In this document: piece by piece, positions 43,150 through 54,421 of the stretch
Layout: the number at the start of each line of letters is the position of its first letter
Numbering within the stretch: the stretch's first letter is position 1
Source: an uncultured Pseudomonas sp.
GTDB taxonomy: Bacteria > Pseudomonadota > Gammaproteobacteria > Pseudomonadales > Pseudomonadaceae
Assembly: GCF_946886105.1 (NCBI RefSeq)
Contig: NZ_CAMPHV010000026.1
Coordinates: 1-64,000 of the forward strand
Length of the DNA: 64,000 nucleotides
Reading direction: 5' to 3'
Position numbers and translations under genes: made by a program
Notes under the pieces: model-generated
Database searches by the model: none
The model's input: the letters and a program-made list of their open reading frames with translations, nothing else
Told to the model about the DNA's origin: nothing

Positions 43150-43905
43150 ATGGATACTACCCGCTCAGCCGCTCAGGTGGCCGTGCCACGTCATGTGGCA
43201 ATTATCATGGATGGCAATAATCGCTGGGCGAAGAAGCGCCTGCTGCCGGGAGTCGCCGGTCATAAAGCGGGCGTCGATGCGGTGCGTGCGGTCATCGAAG
43301 TGTGCGCCGAAGCGGGGGTCGAGGTGCTGACCCTGTTCGCTTTCTCCAGCGAGAACTGGCAGCGCCCGGCCGCGGAAGTGGGCGCGTTGATGGAGTTGTT
43401 CCTTGGCGCGCTCCGTCGCGAGGCGAAGAAGCTCAACGACAACGACATCAGTTTGCGCATCATCGGCGATCGCTCGCGCTTTCATCCGGAGTTGCAGGCA
43501 GCGATGCTCGATGCCGAGGCGCAGACCCGCGGCGACAAGCGCTTCGTCCTGCAGATCGCCGCCAACTATGGCGGTCAGTGGGATATCGTCCAGGCCGCCC
43601 AGCAACTGGCCCGGGATGTTCAGGCCGGCGTTTTGCAGCCGGGGGATATCACCCCTCAGCGGTTGCAAAACTGCCTAGCGACAGGCGACTTGCCGCTACC
43701 GGACCTGTGCATTCGCACCGGTGGCGAGCATCGCATCAGCAACTTTTTGCTCTGGCAACTGGCCTATAGCGAACTGTATTTCTCTGATCTGTTCTGGCCG
43801 GACTTCAAACACGATGCCATGCGCAAGGCTCTGGCGGACTTCGCCAAACGTCAACGCCGTTTTGGTAAAACCAGTGAGCAGGTCGAAACCGAGGCGCGGG
43901 CTTAA
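43150..43905 (+). CDS. uppS: Undecaprenyl diphosphate synthase
   Basis: A 251-residue cis-prenyltransferase that adds eight isoprene units to farnesyl diphosphate, giving the lipid carrier for peptidoglycan and O-antigen. Key segments: HVAIIMDGNNRWAKKR (catalytic Asp), LTLFAFSSENWQRP, and the C-terminal LPLPDLCIRTGGEHRISNF and ELYFSDLFWPDF. The stop codon shares one base with the cdsA start (TAATG). It works near dxr and ispC-derived isoprenoid supply encoded two genes on. Confidence 0.96.
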   Translation: MDTTRSAAQVAVPRHVAIIMDGNNRWAKKRLLPGVAGHKAGVDAVRAVIEVCAEAGVEVLTLFAFSSENWQRPAAEVGALMELFLGALRREAKKLNDNDISLRIIGDRSRFHPELQAAMLDAEAQTRGDKRFVLQIAANYGGQWDIVQAAQQLARDVQAGVLQPGDITPQRLQNCLATGDLPLPDLCIRTGGEHRISNFLLWQLAYSELYFSDLFWPDFKHDAMRKALADFAKRQRRFGKTSEQVETEARA

Positions 43906-44716
43906 TGCTTAAACAACGGATTATCACGGCGCTGGTTTTATTGCCGTTCGCTCTGGCTGGCTTCTTTCTTCTGGATGGCACCCTGTTCGCGCTGTTCATC
44001 GGTCTGGTGGTGAGTCTGGGCGGCTGGGAATGGGCGCGTCTGGCCGGTTTCGCCGCGCAATCCGCGCGGGTGGGGTACGCCCTGCTGGTCGCTGTGCTGC
44101 TTTTCGGCCTCTATCGAGTGCCGGCGTTCGCGCCTTGGCTGCTGGCGCTCGGCGTCGCCTGGTGGGCGGTGGCGACGGCGATGGTATTCAATTACCCGAC
44201 CAGCAGCCGCTATTGGGGTGGTGCGATTGGCAAGTTGCTGATCGGTCTGCTGATTCTGTTGCCGGCCTGGCAAGGCTTGTTGCTGCTTAAGCAATGGCCG
44301 GAAGCGAACCTGTTGATTCTGGCGGTGATGGTGCTGGTGTGGGGGGCGGATATCGGTGCTTACTTCTCGGGTAAGCGTTTCGGCAAGCGCAAGTTGGCAC
44401 CACGGGTCAGTCCCGGCAAGAGTTGGGAAGGGGTGATCGGCGGTTTGCTGACGACCCTGTCGATCTGCGTCGCTGTAGGGTTGTATCGGGGCTGGTCGGT
44501 CAGCGGTTTGCTGTTGGCCATGGCCGGCACCCTGGTGGTGGTTTTGATCTCGGTGGTCGGCGACCTCACTGAAAGCATGTTCAAGCGTCAGTCCGGGATC
44601 AAGGACAGCAGCAATCTATTGCCGGGGCATGGCGGTGTGCTCGATCGTATCGATAGCCTGACCGCGGCAATTCCGGTATTCGCCGCCTTGCTGTGGTTGT
44701 CCGGTTGGGGCGCGCA

Positions 44717-44720
<4 letters not shown>
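43905..44720 (+). CDS. cdsA: Phosphatidate cytidylyltransferase CdsA
   Basis: A 271-residue inner-membrane enzyme that makes CDP-diacylglycerol from phosphatidate and CTP, the branch point of phospholipid synthesis. About eight TM helices. The C-terminal signature is present: [21 protein letters not shown] followed by [14 protein letters not shown]. It overlaps uppS by 1 nt and dxr by 4 nt (GTGA). In the same window PlsB makes the precursor pathway's first intermediate. Confidence 0.95.
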
Positions 44721-45921
<1,201 letters not shown>

Positions 45922-45922
<1 letters not shown>

Positions 45923-47274
45923 TGAGTGCGCTCTATATGATCCTTGGCACCCTGGTCGCATTAGGGGTGCTGGTTACGTTCCACGAGTTCGGCCATTTCT
46001 GGGTGGCGCGGCGCTGCGGCGTCAAGGTGCTGCGTTTCTCCGTGGGCTTCGGCACGCCGTTGCTGCGCTGGCATGATCGCCAGGGCACTGAGTTCGTGAT
46101 CGCCGCCATCCCCTTGGGCGGCTACGTTAAAATGCTCGACGAGCGCGAGGGCGACGTGCCTCCCGCGCAGCTCGAGCAAGCCTTCAACCGTAAAAGCGTG
46201 CGCCAGCGTATTGCCGTGGTCGCAGCCGGGCCGGTGGCCAACTTTATCTTGGCCCTGTTGTTCTTCTGGCTGGTGGCGATGCTCGGCGGTCAGCAGGTTC
46301 GACCGGTTATCGGCGCGGTGGAGCCCGGCAGCTTGGCTGCCGAGGCCGGGTTGCAGGCGGGCCAGGAAATCGTCGCGGTGAACGATAAACCGACCAGCGG
46401 CTGGGCTGCGGTCAACCTGCAGTTGGTACGCCGGCTGGGCGAGAGCGGTACGCTATCGGTCGATGTCCGCGAACCGGGCTCGACGCTCGACAGCCAGCGG
46501 CAGATCGTCCTCAAGGACTGGCTCAAGGGCGTCGCCGAGCCGGATCCGATCGGCTCGTTGGGCATTCGCCCCTGGCGGCCGGTCCTGGCGCCGATTCTGG
46601 CGCAGCTGGATCCGAAAGGGCCGGCGACCGCGGCCGGTTTGCAGATCGGCGACCGCCTGCTGGCCCTCGATGGGCAGGCCCTGGACGATTGGCAGCAACT
46701 GGTCGATCGGCTGCGCGGTATGCCCAATCGCTCGGTAACGCTGCAGGTCGAGCGTGAAGGTCAGCGCCTGGATGTGCCGGTGACCCTGGCCGCGCGCGGC
46801 GAAGGCGAGGCGCGGATCGGTTACTTGGGCGCCGGCGTACAGGGCGTCGATTGGCCGCCGGAAATGCTCCGCGAGGTCAGTTACGGCCCGGTTGATGCCG
46901 TGGCTGAGAGCTTCAAGCGCACCTGGGCGATGAGTCTGCTGACCCTTGATTCGTTGAAGAAAATGCTCTTCGGCGAGCTCTCGGTAAAAAACTTGAGCGG
47001 GCCGATAACCATTGCTAAAGTGGCGGGCGCTTCGGCTGAGTCGGGTTTGGGGGATTTCCTTAATTTCCTCGCCTACCTGAGCATAAGTTTGGGGGTTCTC
47101 AACCTGTTGCCGATCCCAGTATTAGATGGGGGGCATCTGCTTTTTTACCTGATCGAATGGGCGCGTGGCCGTCCATTGTCCGAACGGGTGCAGGGTTGGG
47201 GGGTGCAGATAGGCATCAGCTTGGTGGTTGGGGTCATGTTGCTTGCCCTGGTCAACGATTTGGGTCGTTTGTAA
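45922..47274 (+). CDS. rseP: Site-2 metalloprotease RseP (MucP)
   Basis: A 450-residue inner-membrane protease that cleaves the anti-sigma factor RseA/MucA within the membrane, releasing the envelope stress sigma factor (AlgU in Pseudomonas). Zinc motif HEFGH is in the first TM helix (about residues 21-25) and the LDG of NLLPIPVLDGGHLLFY is in the third. Two PDZ domains (about 115-190 and 205-295) lie between. The ATG at 45922 shares a base with the dxr stop; TTG at 45919 is an alternative. A terminator-like hairpin follows before bamA. Confidence 0.94.
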
Positions 47275-47290
47275 CCATTACTGAATTACA

Positions 47291-47315
47291 AATCTGTCGC
47301 CTCGAGCGGCAGATT
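47291..47315 (+). terminator. Terminator-like hairpin between rseP and bamA
   Basis: A 10-bp stem with one G-T pair (47291-47300 with 47306-47315), a 5-nt loop and a run of Ts to 47320. It lies 17 nt after the rseP stop and 30 nt before the bamA start, within what is usually one transcription unit. Confidence 0.7.
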
Positions 47316-47349
47316 TTTTTATCGTCAGTTGGAAATAAGAAAGGACTTC

Positions 47350-49713
47350 ATGAAACGTCTGCTGCTACCTGCGGTAATTGCCGCATCGATGATCGCCGAA
47401 GTTCACGCCGAGTCCTTCACCATCTCCGATATCCGTGTCAACGGCCTCCAACGAGTGTCTGCGGGCAGTGTATTCGGTGCATTGCCGCTCAATGTCGGCG
47501 AGCAAACTGATGACCGTTTGCTGGTGGAGGCTACACGCGAGCTGTTCAAAACCGGTTTCTTCCAGGATATCCAGCTCGGTCGCGATGGCGATGTGCTGGT
47601 GATTACCGTGGTCGAACGCCCCTCGATCTCCAGCATCGAAATCGAAGGCAACAAGGCGATTAGCAGCGAAGACCTGCTCAAGGGCTTGAATCAGTCCGGT
47701 CTGTCCGAAGGCGAGATTTTCCAGCGTGCGACCCTCGAAGGGGTGCGCAACGAACTGCAACGCCAGTACGTGGCCCAGGGCCGCTACTCCGCCGAGATCG
47801 AAGCCGAAGTGATCCCCCAGCCGCGTAACCGCGTCGCGCTGAAGATCAATATCAACGAAGGTTCGGTCGCCGCCATTCAGCACATCAACGTGGTCGGCAA
47901 CAGCGTCTTCTCCGACGAAGACCTGATCGACCTGTTCGAGCTGAAAACCACCAACTGGTTGTCGTTCTTCCGTAACGACGACAAGTACGCCCGCGAAAAA
48001 CTTTCCGGTGACTTGGAACGCTTGCGTTCCCACTACCTGGACCGCGGCTATATCGGCATGGACATCACCTCCACCCAGGTGTCCATCACCCCGGACAAGA
48101 AGCACGTCTATGTCACCGTCAACATCGACGAAGGCGAGAAGTACAGCGTTCGCGAAGTGAAACTCTCCGGCGATCTCAAGGTGCCGGAAGAAGATATCAA
48201 GTCGTTGTTGCTGGTGAAGGAAGGCCAGGTGTTCTCGCGTAAAGTGATGACCACCACCTCCGAACTCATCACTCGCCGCCTGGGTAACGAAGGCTACACC
48301 TTCGCCAACGTCAACGCCGTGCCGGAAGCGCACGACGAAGACAACACGGTTTCCATCACCTTCGTCGTCGACCCGGGCAAGCGTGCCTATGTCAACCGGA
48401 TCAACTTTCGCGGCAACACCAAGACCGAAGACGAAGTGCTGCGTCGCGAAATGCGCCAGCTCGAAGGCGGTTGGGCCTCGACCTATTTGATCGACCAGTC
48501 GAAAGCCCGTCTGGAACGCCTCGGCTACTTCAAGGAAGTCAACGTCGAGACCCCGCAAGTGCCGGGTACCGACGACCAGATCGACGTGAACTACAGCGTC
48601 GAGGAACAGGCTTCCGGCTCGATCACCGCCAGCGTCGGTTTTGCCCAGAATGCCGGTCTGATCCTTGGTGGCTCGATTTCCCAGAGCAACTTCCTCGGTA
48701 CCGGTAACAAGGTCAGCATCGGCTTGACCCGTAGCGAGTACCAGGAAAGCTACAACTTCGGCTTCGTCGACCCCTATTGGACCGAAGATGGCGTCAGCCT
48801 GGGCTACAACGCCTTCTACCGCACCACCGATTACGACGAACTCAACACCGATGTTTCCAGTTATGCGGTGGACAGTTATGGTGCCGGTGTGAGCATCGGT
48901 TACCCGATCAGCGAAACCTCACGCCTGACCTATGGCCTGACCATTCAGCAGGACGATATCAGCACCGGCATCTTTACCGTCGATGAGATCTTCGACTTCA
49001 TGGAAGAGGAAGGCGACAGCTATCTCAACCTGAAAGGCTCGATCGGCTGGTCCGAGTCGACCTTGAACCGCGGGGTCATGGCCAACCGCGGGCATTCGCA
49101 GAGCCTGGTGTTCGAAACCACGTTGCCGGGCAGCGACCTGTCGTTCTTCAAGCTGGATTACCGCGGCCAGATATTCAAGCCGCTCAGCGACAACTACACC
49201 CTGCGCCTGCATACCGAATTGGGTTATGGCGACAGCTACGGTTCGACTTCGAGCTTGCCGTTCTACGAGCATTACTACGCGGGCGGCTTCAACTCGGTCC
49301 GTGGCTTCAAGGACAACAGCCTGGGGCCGCGCAGTACCCCGAGTCTGGGTGAGAGCGTGACCGGTAACGAGGGTACCGAGCGCGATCCGGATCAAGATCC
49401 GCTGCCGTTCGGTGGCAACGTGATGGTGCAGGGCGGCGTCGAACTGTTATTCCCGATGCCGTTCGTCAAGGATCAGCGCTCGCTGCGCACGGCCTTCTTC
49501 TGGGACGTGGGTAACGTTTACGACACCTCGTGCGGACGCACCCAGGAAAGCTGCAACGGGCTCGATGCCGGCGAGCTGGCCAGCTCCGTCGGTCTCGGTC
49601 TGACTTGGATCACTGCGCTAGGTCCGTTGAGCTTCAGTCTGGCCATGCCAATCGTCAAACCGGACGACGCCGATACCGAAATATTCCAATTCTCTCTCGG
49701 TCAGACGTTCTAA
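47350..49713 (+). CDS. bamA: Outer membrane assembly factor BamA
   Basis: A 787-residue outer-membrane protein (Omp85/Opr86) that folds and inserts beta-barrel proteins. Signal peptide (MKRLLLPAVIAASMIAEVHA), five POTRA domains (about 22-420, first one FTISDIRVNGLQRVSAG), then a 16-strand barrel (about 425-787) with the hallmark VRGF of loop 6 (SVRGFKDNS) and a C-terminal Phe (SLGQTF). The ATG at 47350 follows AAGAAAGGAC; a TTG at 47329 is unlikely because it breaks the signal peptide. Length is slightly below PAO1 (about 797). Confidence 0.97.
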   Translation: MKRLLLPAVIAASMIAEVHAESFTISDIRVNGLQRVSAGSVFGALPLNVGEQTDDRLLVEATRELFKTGFFQDIQLGRDGDVLVITVVERPSISSIEIEGNKAISSEDLLKGLNQSGLSEGEIFQRATLEGVRNELQRQYVAQGRYSAEIEAEVIPQPRNRVALKININEGSVAAIQHINVVGNSVFSDEDLIDLFELKTTNWLSFFRNDDKYAREKLSGDLERLRSHYLDRGYIGMDITSTQVSITPDKKHVYVTVNIDEGEKYSVREVKLSGDLKVPEEDIKSLLLVKEGQVFSRKVMTTTSELITRRLGNEGYTFANVNAVPEAHDEDNTVSITFVVDPGKRAYVNRINFRGNTKTEDEVLRREMRQLEGGWASTYLIDQSKARLERLGYFKEVNVETPQVPGTDDQIDVNYSVEEQASGSITASVGFAQNAGLILGGSISQSNFLGTGNKVSIGLTRSEYQESYNFGFVDPYWTEDGVSLGYNAFYRTTDYDELNTDVSSYAVDSYGAGVSIGYPISETSRLTYGLTIQQDDISTGIFTVDEIFDFMEEEGDSYLNLKGSIGWSESTLNRGVMANRGHSQSLVFETTLPGSDLSFFKLDYRGQIFKPLSDNYTLRLHTELGYGDSYGSTSSLPFYEHYYAGGFNSVRGFKDNSLGPRSTPSLGESVTGNEGTERDPDQDPLPFGGNVMVQGGVELLFPMPFVKDQRSLRTAFFWDVGNVYDTSCGRTQESCNGLDAGELASSVGLGLTWITALGPLSFSLAMPIVKPDDADTEIFQFSLGQTF

Positions 49714-49755
49714 GCGTCTGATCCATAACGACAATAGTTTCTGTAGGAGTGCATC

Positions 49756-50259
49756 GTGCGTAAGTTGACTCAACTGGTTCTGTTAAGTGCGGTAATGCTG
49801 GCGACCCCGGCATTCGCCGAAATGAAAATCGCCGTGCTGAATTATCAGATGGCTCTGCTCGAATCTGACGCGGCCAAGCGCTACGCGGTGGATGCGGAGA
49901 AGAAATTCGGCCCGCAACTGAATAAGCTCAAGACCCTGGAAAGCGACGCCAAGCGCATTCAGGATCGTCTGGTAAAAGACGGCGACAAGATGCAAACCGC
50001 CGAGCGCGAGCGTCTGGAACTCGAATTCAAGCAAAAAGCCCGCGATTTCCAATTCCAATCCAAGGAATTGAACGAAGCCAAGGCCGTCGCCGACCGCGAG
50101 ATGCTGAAAACCCTCAAGCCGAATCTCGACAAAGCCGTCGAGGAAGTGATCAAGGGCGGCAGTTTCGACCTGGTGCTCGAGCGCGGCGCAGTGATTGATG
50201 TCAAACCTCAGTTCGACATTACTCGCCAAGTCATCGAGCGTATGAACAAGCTGCGTTGA
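49756..50259 (+). CDS. skp: Periplasmic chaperone Skp (OmpH)
   Basis: A 167-residue periplasmic chaperone that holds unfolded outer-membrane proteins for BamA. Signal peptide (about 1-21, ending TPAFA), a short beta core [15 protein letters not shown] and long coiled-coil tentacle helices (about 55-125, [16 protein letters not shown]). The start is GTG at 49756 with TAGGAG upstream. It lies 42 nt after bamA and 2 nt before lpxD, the standard order. Confidence 0.93.
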   Translation: MRKLTQLVLLSAVMLATPAFAEMKIAVLNYQMALLESDAAKRYAVDAEKKFGPQLNKLKTLESDAKRIQDRLVKDGDKMQTAERERLELEFKQKARDFQFQSKELNEAKAVADREMLKTLKPNLDKAVEEVIKGGSFDLVLERGAVIDVKPQFDITRQVIERMNKLR

Positions 50260-50261
50260 TC

Positions 50262-51320
50262 ATGACGACGCTGCAGTTCTCTCTCGGTCAATTGGCCGAG
50301 CGTCTGGGTGCCACTCTGCGTGGCGCGCCGGAGACCGTCGTGCGCGGCTTGGCCTCCTTGCAGGATGCCGGCCCGGATCAGCTGAGCTTTTTGGCCAACG
50401 CGCAGTACCGCAAGCACCTGGCCGGTAGCCGAGCCGCTGCGGTATTGCTCAATGCGGCCGATGCCGAAGGCTATGCCGGCGCCGCGTTGATCGTCGCCAA
50501 TCCCTATCTGGCTTATGCCCAGCTGTCGCATTTGTTCGACCGTAAGCCCCGGGCTGCGGCCGGCGTGCATCCGACGGCGTCTGTGGCGGCCGACGCGCAG
50601 GTCGACGCCAGCGCCAGTATCGGCGCCTATGCGGTGATCGAAAGCGGCGCCCAGGTCGCTGCTGGGGTGACTGTCGGCGCGCATTGCGTCGTCGGTGCGC
50701 GTTCGGCGATCGGCGAGGGTGGTTGGCTCGCGCCGCGGGTGACGCTCTATCACGATGTACGTATCGGTAAGCGAGTGGTGATCCAGTCGGGCGCGGTGAT
50801 CGGCGGCGAGGGCTTCGGCTTCGCCAACGAGAAGGGCGTCTGGCAGAAAATCGCGCAAATCGGTGGTGTGAGCATTGGCGACGACGTCGAAATCGGCGCC
50901 AACACCACCATTGATCGCGGCGCCCTGGCCGACACGTTGATCGGCAATGGCGTCAAGCTGGACAATCAGATCATGATCGCGCACAACGTGCAGGTCGGGG
51001 ATAACACCGCGATGGCGGGTTGTGTCGGTATTTCCGGCAGTACCAAAATCGGCAAGAACTGCATGATCGCCGGTGGTGTGGGCATGGTCGGACACATCGA
51101 AGTGTGCGACGGGGTGTTCGTCACCGGTATGACCATGGTTACTCGTTCCATCACCGAGCCGGGTTCGTATTCGTCCGGCACTGCCATGCAGCCCGCTGCG
51201 GAGTGGCGCAAGAGCGCCGCGCGAATCCGTCAGTTGGACGACATGGCGCGACGCCTGCAGCAGTTGGAAAAACAGCTGGTTGCCGTGACCTCGGGCGCAG
51301 ACACCTCATCTGATGCCTGA
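50262..51320 (+). CDS. lpxD: UDP-3-O-acylglucosamine N-acyltransferase LpxD
   Basis: A 352-residue trimeric enzyme that adds the amide-linked hydroxyacyl chain from acyl-ACP to UDP-3-O-acyl-glucosamine, the third step of lipid A synthesis. The N-terminal uridine-binding domain ([29 protein letters not shown]) precedes a left-handed beta-helix of hexapeptide repeats (about 105-300), with the catalytic His in [13 protein letters not shown], and a C-terminal helix that binds ACP. ATG at 50262, two bases after the skp stop. Confidence 0.96.
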   Translation: MTTLQFSLGQLAERLGATLRGAPETVVRGLASLQDAGPDQLSFLANAQYRKHLAGSRAAAVLLNAADAEGYAGAALIVANPYLAYAQLSHLFDRKPRAAAGVHPTASVAADAQVDASASIGAYAVIESGAQVAAGVTVGAHCVVGARSAIGEGGWLAPRVTLYHDVRIGKRVVIQSGAVIGGEGFGFANEKGVWQKIAQIGGVSIGDDVEIGANTTIDRGALADTLIGNGVKLDNQIMIAHNVQVGDNTAMAGCVGISGSTKIGKNCMIAGGVGMVGHIEVCDGVFVTGMTMVTRSITEPGSYSSGTAMQPAAEWRKSAARIRQLDDMARRLQQLEKQLVAVTSGADTSSDA

Positions 51321-51370
51321 ATCCGGCATGATGTCGCGTTCTCCTTTCTTTACTACAGGCTTCTCTGGCA

Positions 51371-51811
51371 ATGATGGACATCAACGAAATTCGTGAATAC
51401 CTGCCGCACCGTTATCCGTTCCTGTTGGTGGACCGGGTCGCGGATCTGGATATCGAAGGCAAGTGCATTCGCGCCTATAAGAATGTCAGCATCAATGAGC
51501 CGTTCTTCAACGGCCATTTCCCTGAGCATCCGATCATGCCGGGCGTACTGATCATCGAAGCCATGGCTCAGGCCGCCGGAATACTCGGTTTCAAAATGAT
51601 GGGCATGAAGCCCACCGATGGCACGCTGTATTACTTTGTCGGTTCCGACAAGCTACGCTTTCGTCAGCCGGTGATCCCGGGCGATCAGTTGATCCTCGAG
51701 GCCAAGCACCTGAGCAACAAACGCAGCATTTGGAAGTTCGAATGCCGGGCAAGCGTCGACGGCAAGGAAGTCTGTTCGGCCGAAATCATCTGCGCGGAAC
51801 GCAAACTATGA
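51371..51811 (+). CDS. fabZ: 3-hydroxyacyl-ACP dehydratase FabZ
   Basis: A 146-residue hot-dog-fold dehydratase of fatty acid elongation. The active-site His and Glu lie in [20 protein letters not shown]; the opening [17 protein letters not shown] matches PAO1. Two adjacent ATGs (51371, 51374) are possible starts. It competes with LpxA for hydroxyacyl-ACP, and the two genes are adjacent. The 3' end carries a 14-bp tandem duplication that extends beyond the stop and separates it from lpxA. Confidence 0.96.
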   Translation: MMDINEIREYLPHRYPFLLVDRVADLDIEGKCIRAYKNVSINEPFFNGHFPEHPIMPGVLIIEAMAQAAGILGFKMMGMKPTDGTLYYFVGSDKLRFRQPVIPGDQLILEAKHLSNKRSIWKFECRASVDGKEVCSAEIICAERKL

Positions 51812-51830
51812 GTTTCAAACTATGAGTTTG
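51803..51830. repeat. 14-bp tandem duplication at the fabZ-lpxA junction
   Basis: Units 51803-51816 and 51817-51830 (AAACTATGAGTTTC/G) match at 13 of 14 bases. Each contains ATGAGTTT, so the old ATGA stop/start overlap seems duplicated: the first copy gives the five-codon frame MSFKL, and the second is the lpxA start. Confidence 0.8.
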
Positions 51831-52598
51831 ATCGACCCTCGCGCCATCATCGATCCCAGTGCCAAGTTGGCTGACGACGTGGTCGTCGGTCCTTGGTCGA
51901 TTGTCGGGCCGGATGTGGAAATCGGTGAGGGTACCGTGCTCGGTCCCAACGTGATCGTTAAAGGCCCCACCAAAATTGGTAAGCACAACAAGGTCTATCA
52001 GTTTTCCTCGCTCGGCGAGGATACGCCGGACCGTAAGTACAAAGGCGAGCCGACGCGCTTGGTGATAGGCGACCACAACATCATCCGCGAAGGCGTGACG
52101 ATGCATCGTGGCACCATCCAGGATCGCGACGAAACCACGGTCGGCGACCACAATCTGATCATGGCGTACGCCCATGTGGGGCACGACAGCGTGATCGGCA
52201 ACCATTGCATCCTGGTCAACAATGTCGCCTTGGCCGGTCACGTGCATATCGGCGATTGGGCGATCCTGTCCGGCTATACGCTGGTGCATCAGTTCTGTCA
52301 TATAGGTGCGCACAGCTTTGCCGGTATGGGGACGGCGATCGGCAAGGATGTGCCGGCCTATGTCACGGTCTCCGGCAATCCTGCAGAAGCGCGCAGCATG
52401 AATTTCGAAGGCCTGCGCCGGCGCGGTTTCAGTGCCGAGGCGATTCATGCGCTGCGTCGCGCCTACAAAACCGTATACCGCCAGGGCCTGACAATCGAGG
52501 CGGCTATCGCCGAGCTGGCGGAGCCTTCTCTGGAGTTTCCTGAAGTTGCGGTATTCCGTGACTCGATCCTGGCTTCCCAGCGCGGCATCACCCGCTAA
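51822..52598 (+). CDS. lpxA: UDP-N-acetylglucosamine O-acyltransferase LpxA
   Basis: A 258-residue trimeric enzyme that transfers a 3-hydroxyacyl chain from ACP to UDP-GlcNAc, the first step of lipid A synthesis. Left-handed beta-helix of hexapeptide repeats (about 1-190: [37 protein letters not shown]), catalytic His in [16 protein letters not shown], and a C-terminal helical domain (about 195-258). The start is the second of two duplicated ATGAGTTT copies. lpxB starts 4 nt after its stop. Confidence 0.96.
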   Translation: MSLIDPRAIIDPSAKLADDVVVGPWSIVGPDVEIGEGTVLGPNVIVKGPTKIGKHNKVYQFSSLGEDTPDRKYKGEPTRLVIGDHNIIREGVTMHRGTIQDRDETTVGDHNLIMAYAHVGHDSVIGNHCILVNNVALAGHVHIGDWAILSGYTLVHQFCHIGAHSFAGMGTAIGKDVPAYVTVSGNPAEARSMNFEGLRRRGFSAEAIHALRRAYKTVYRQGLTIEAAIAELAEPSLEFPEVAVFRDSILASQRGITR

Positions 52599-52602
52599 CC
52601 CC

Positions 52603-53736
52603 ATGGCGGATTTATTACGCGTTGCGCTGGTCGCCGGCGAAGCCTCCGGCGATATCCTCGGTGCCAGCCTGATGCAGGCTTTGCGCGCCCGCCATCCGCA
52701 GATCGAGTTCATCGGTATCGGCGGCCCCTTGATGGAAGCGCAAGGCCTGACGTCGTACTTTCCGATGGAGCGTCTGGCTGTCATGGGCCTGGTCGAAGTG
52801 CTCGGGCGTTTGCCCGAGTTGCTCTCGCGCCGCCGTCGCCTGGTTAAAGCCCTGATCGAGGCCAAACCGGACGTATTTATCGGTATCGACGCGCCGGACT
52901 TCAATCTTGGCCTCGAGCTCAAACTGCGTCGTGCCGGGATCAAGACCGTGCACTACGTCAGCCCTTCAGTCTGGGCCTGGCGGCAGAAGCGCGTGTTGCA
53001 GATTCGCGAAGCCTGCGACCTGATGCTGTGCCTGTTCCCGTTCGAGGCGCAGTTCTACGACGAGTATCAGGTCCCAGTGCGTTTCGTCGGCCACCCGTTG
53101 GCCGATGCGATTCCCGTCCAGGCCGACCGAGCCGCCGCGCGCGAAGCCCTGGGGTTGCCCCAGGATTGCCATGTGGTGGCGTTGATGCCCGGGAGTCGTG
53201 GCGGCGAAGTATCGCGGCTGGGCAGCCTGTTCCTCGATGCGGCCGTGCGTTTGCGCACTTTGCGCCCTGGTGTGCGTTTCGTCCTGCCTTGTGCCAGCCC
53301 CGAGCGTCGGCAGCAGCTGGAAGAAATGCTGGTGGGGCGCGATCTGCCGCTGACGCTGCTCAATGGCCGCTCCCACGAGGCTTTGGCCGCGTGCGATGCG
53401 GTATTGATCGCATCCGGTACCGCGACCCTGGAAGCCTTGCTGTACAAGCGGCCGATGGTCGTGGCCTATAAGGTAGCGTCCTTGACCTATCTGATCCTCA
53501 AGCGTCTGGTGAAAAGCCCCTATATCTCGTTGCCCAATTTGTTGGCCGAGCGCTTGCTGGTGCCTGAGTTGATCCAGGATGCGGCGACGGCGGAGTCGTT
53601 GGCGCAGTTGTTGGCGCCGCTGCTCGAAGGCGGCGAGGTGCAAACCCTGGGTTTCGATGTGATTCACCGGGCGTTGCGCCGCGACGCCTCGGTGCAAGCG
53701 GCCGAGGCCGTGCTGACCTTGGCGGGGCGGGGCTGA
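52603..53736 (+). CDS. lpxB: Lipid-A-disaccharide synthase LpxB
   Basis: A 377-residue GT19 glycosyltransferase that joins UDP-2,3-diacylglucosamine and lipid X into the lipid A disaccharide on the inner face of the inner membrane. Segments: [63 protein letters not shown] and [21 protein letters not shown]. The ATG at 52603 is chosen over upstream in-frame codons inside lpxA. Its stop shares one base with the rnhB start. Confidence 0.96.
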   Translation: MADLLRVALVAGEASGDILGASLMQALRARHPQIEFIGIGGPLMEAQGLTSYFPMERLAVMGLVEVLGRLPELLSRRRRLVKALIEAKPDVFIGIDAPDFNLGLELKLRRAGIKTVHYVSPSVWAWRQKRVLQIREACDLMLCLFPFEAQFYDEYQVPVRFVGHPLADAIPVQADRAAAREALGLPQDCHVVALMPGSRGGEVSRLGSLFLDAAVRLRTLRPGVRFVLPCASPERRQQLEEMLVGRDLPLTLLNGRSHEALAACDAVLIASGTATLEALLYKRPMVVAYKVASLTYLILKRLVKSPYISLPNLLAERLLVPELIQDAATAESLAQLLAPLLEGGEVQTLGFDVIHRALRRDASVQAAEAVLTLAGRG

Positions 53737-54332
53737 TGCAGTTGGGGCTGGACTTCACCCTGGTGCAGGAGCTGGTCGCCGGCGTCGACGAAGTCGGCCG
53801 TGGCCCGCTGTGCGGCGCGGTGGTGACCGCGGCGGTGATTCTCGACCCGTTACGGCCGATTGCCGGTCTGAACGATTCGAAAAAGCTCAGCGAGGCGCGC
53901 CGCGAGAAACTCTTCGACGAAATCCGCGAAAAGGCTTTGGCCTGGTGTATCGCCCGCGCCGAAGTGGAAGAGATCGACCGTCTGAATATTCTCCATGCCA
54001 CCATGCTGGCCATGCAGCGGGCGGTCGAAGGCTTGAGCGTTATCCCCAAACTGGCGCTGATCGACGGCAACCGCTGCCCGGTATTGCAAGTACCCAGCGC
54101 CGCCGTGGTCAAGGGCGACAGCCAGGTACCGGCGATCGCCGCCGCTTCGATTCTGGCCAAGGTCAGCCGCGACCGCGAGATGCAGGTGCTGGACGCCCAA
54201 TACCCCGGTTATGGCATCGCCGGGCATAAAGGCTATCCCACGCAGGTGCATCTGGATGCGCTACGCCGCCTGGGGCCTACGCCGATTCATCGGCGCTCCT
54301 TCGCACCGGTGCGTGAGTTGCTGACCGACTAG
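53736..54332 (+). CDS. rnhB: Ribonuclease HII
   Basis: A 198-residue RNase HII that removes ribonucleotides from DNA and RNA-DNA hybrids. Active-site acids: [13 protein letters not shown] (Asp-Glu), LIDGNRC (Asp) and the [11 protein letters not shown]sp; the C-terminal [18 protein letters not shown] is the family signature. It overlaps lpxB by 1 nt (TGATG), so it is coupled to the lipid A genes. Confidence 0.95.
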   Translation: MQLGLDFTLVQELVAGVDEVGRGPLCGAVVTAAVILDPLRPIAGLNDSKKLSEARREKLFDEIREKALAWCIARAEVEEIDRLNILHATMLAMQRAVEGLSVIPKLALIDGNRCPVLQVPSAAVVKGDSQVPAIAAASILAKVSRDREMQVLDAQYPGYGIAGHKGYPTQVHLDALRRLGPTPIHRRSFAPVRELLTD

Positions 54333-54377
54333 GTCGGCTTGCGGCGTCGTGCTTGCCGCTTGCCGCCGCCTTGGCTG

Positions 54378-54383
54378 TACAAT
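54378..54383 (+). promoter_or_regulatory. Possible -10 of a dnaE promoter
   Basis: TACAAT lies 38 bp before the dnaE ATG; the nearest -35-like hexamer, TTGCCG at 54353-54358, is 19 bp away. A weak candidate in the 89-bp rnhB-dnaE gap. Confidence 0.3.
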
Positions 54384-54421
54384 CCCCGCCTTGTCGTTTT
54401 CGTGTTTTGTATAGGACCGCC

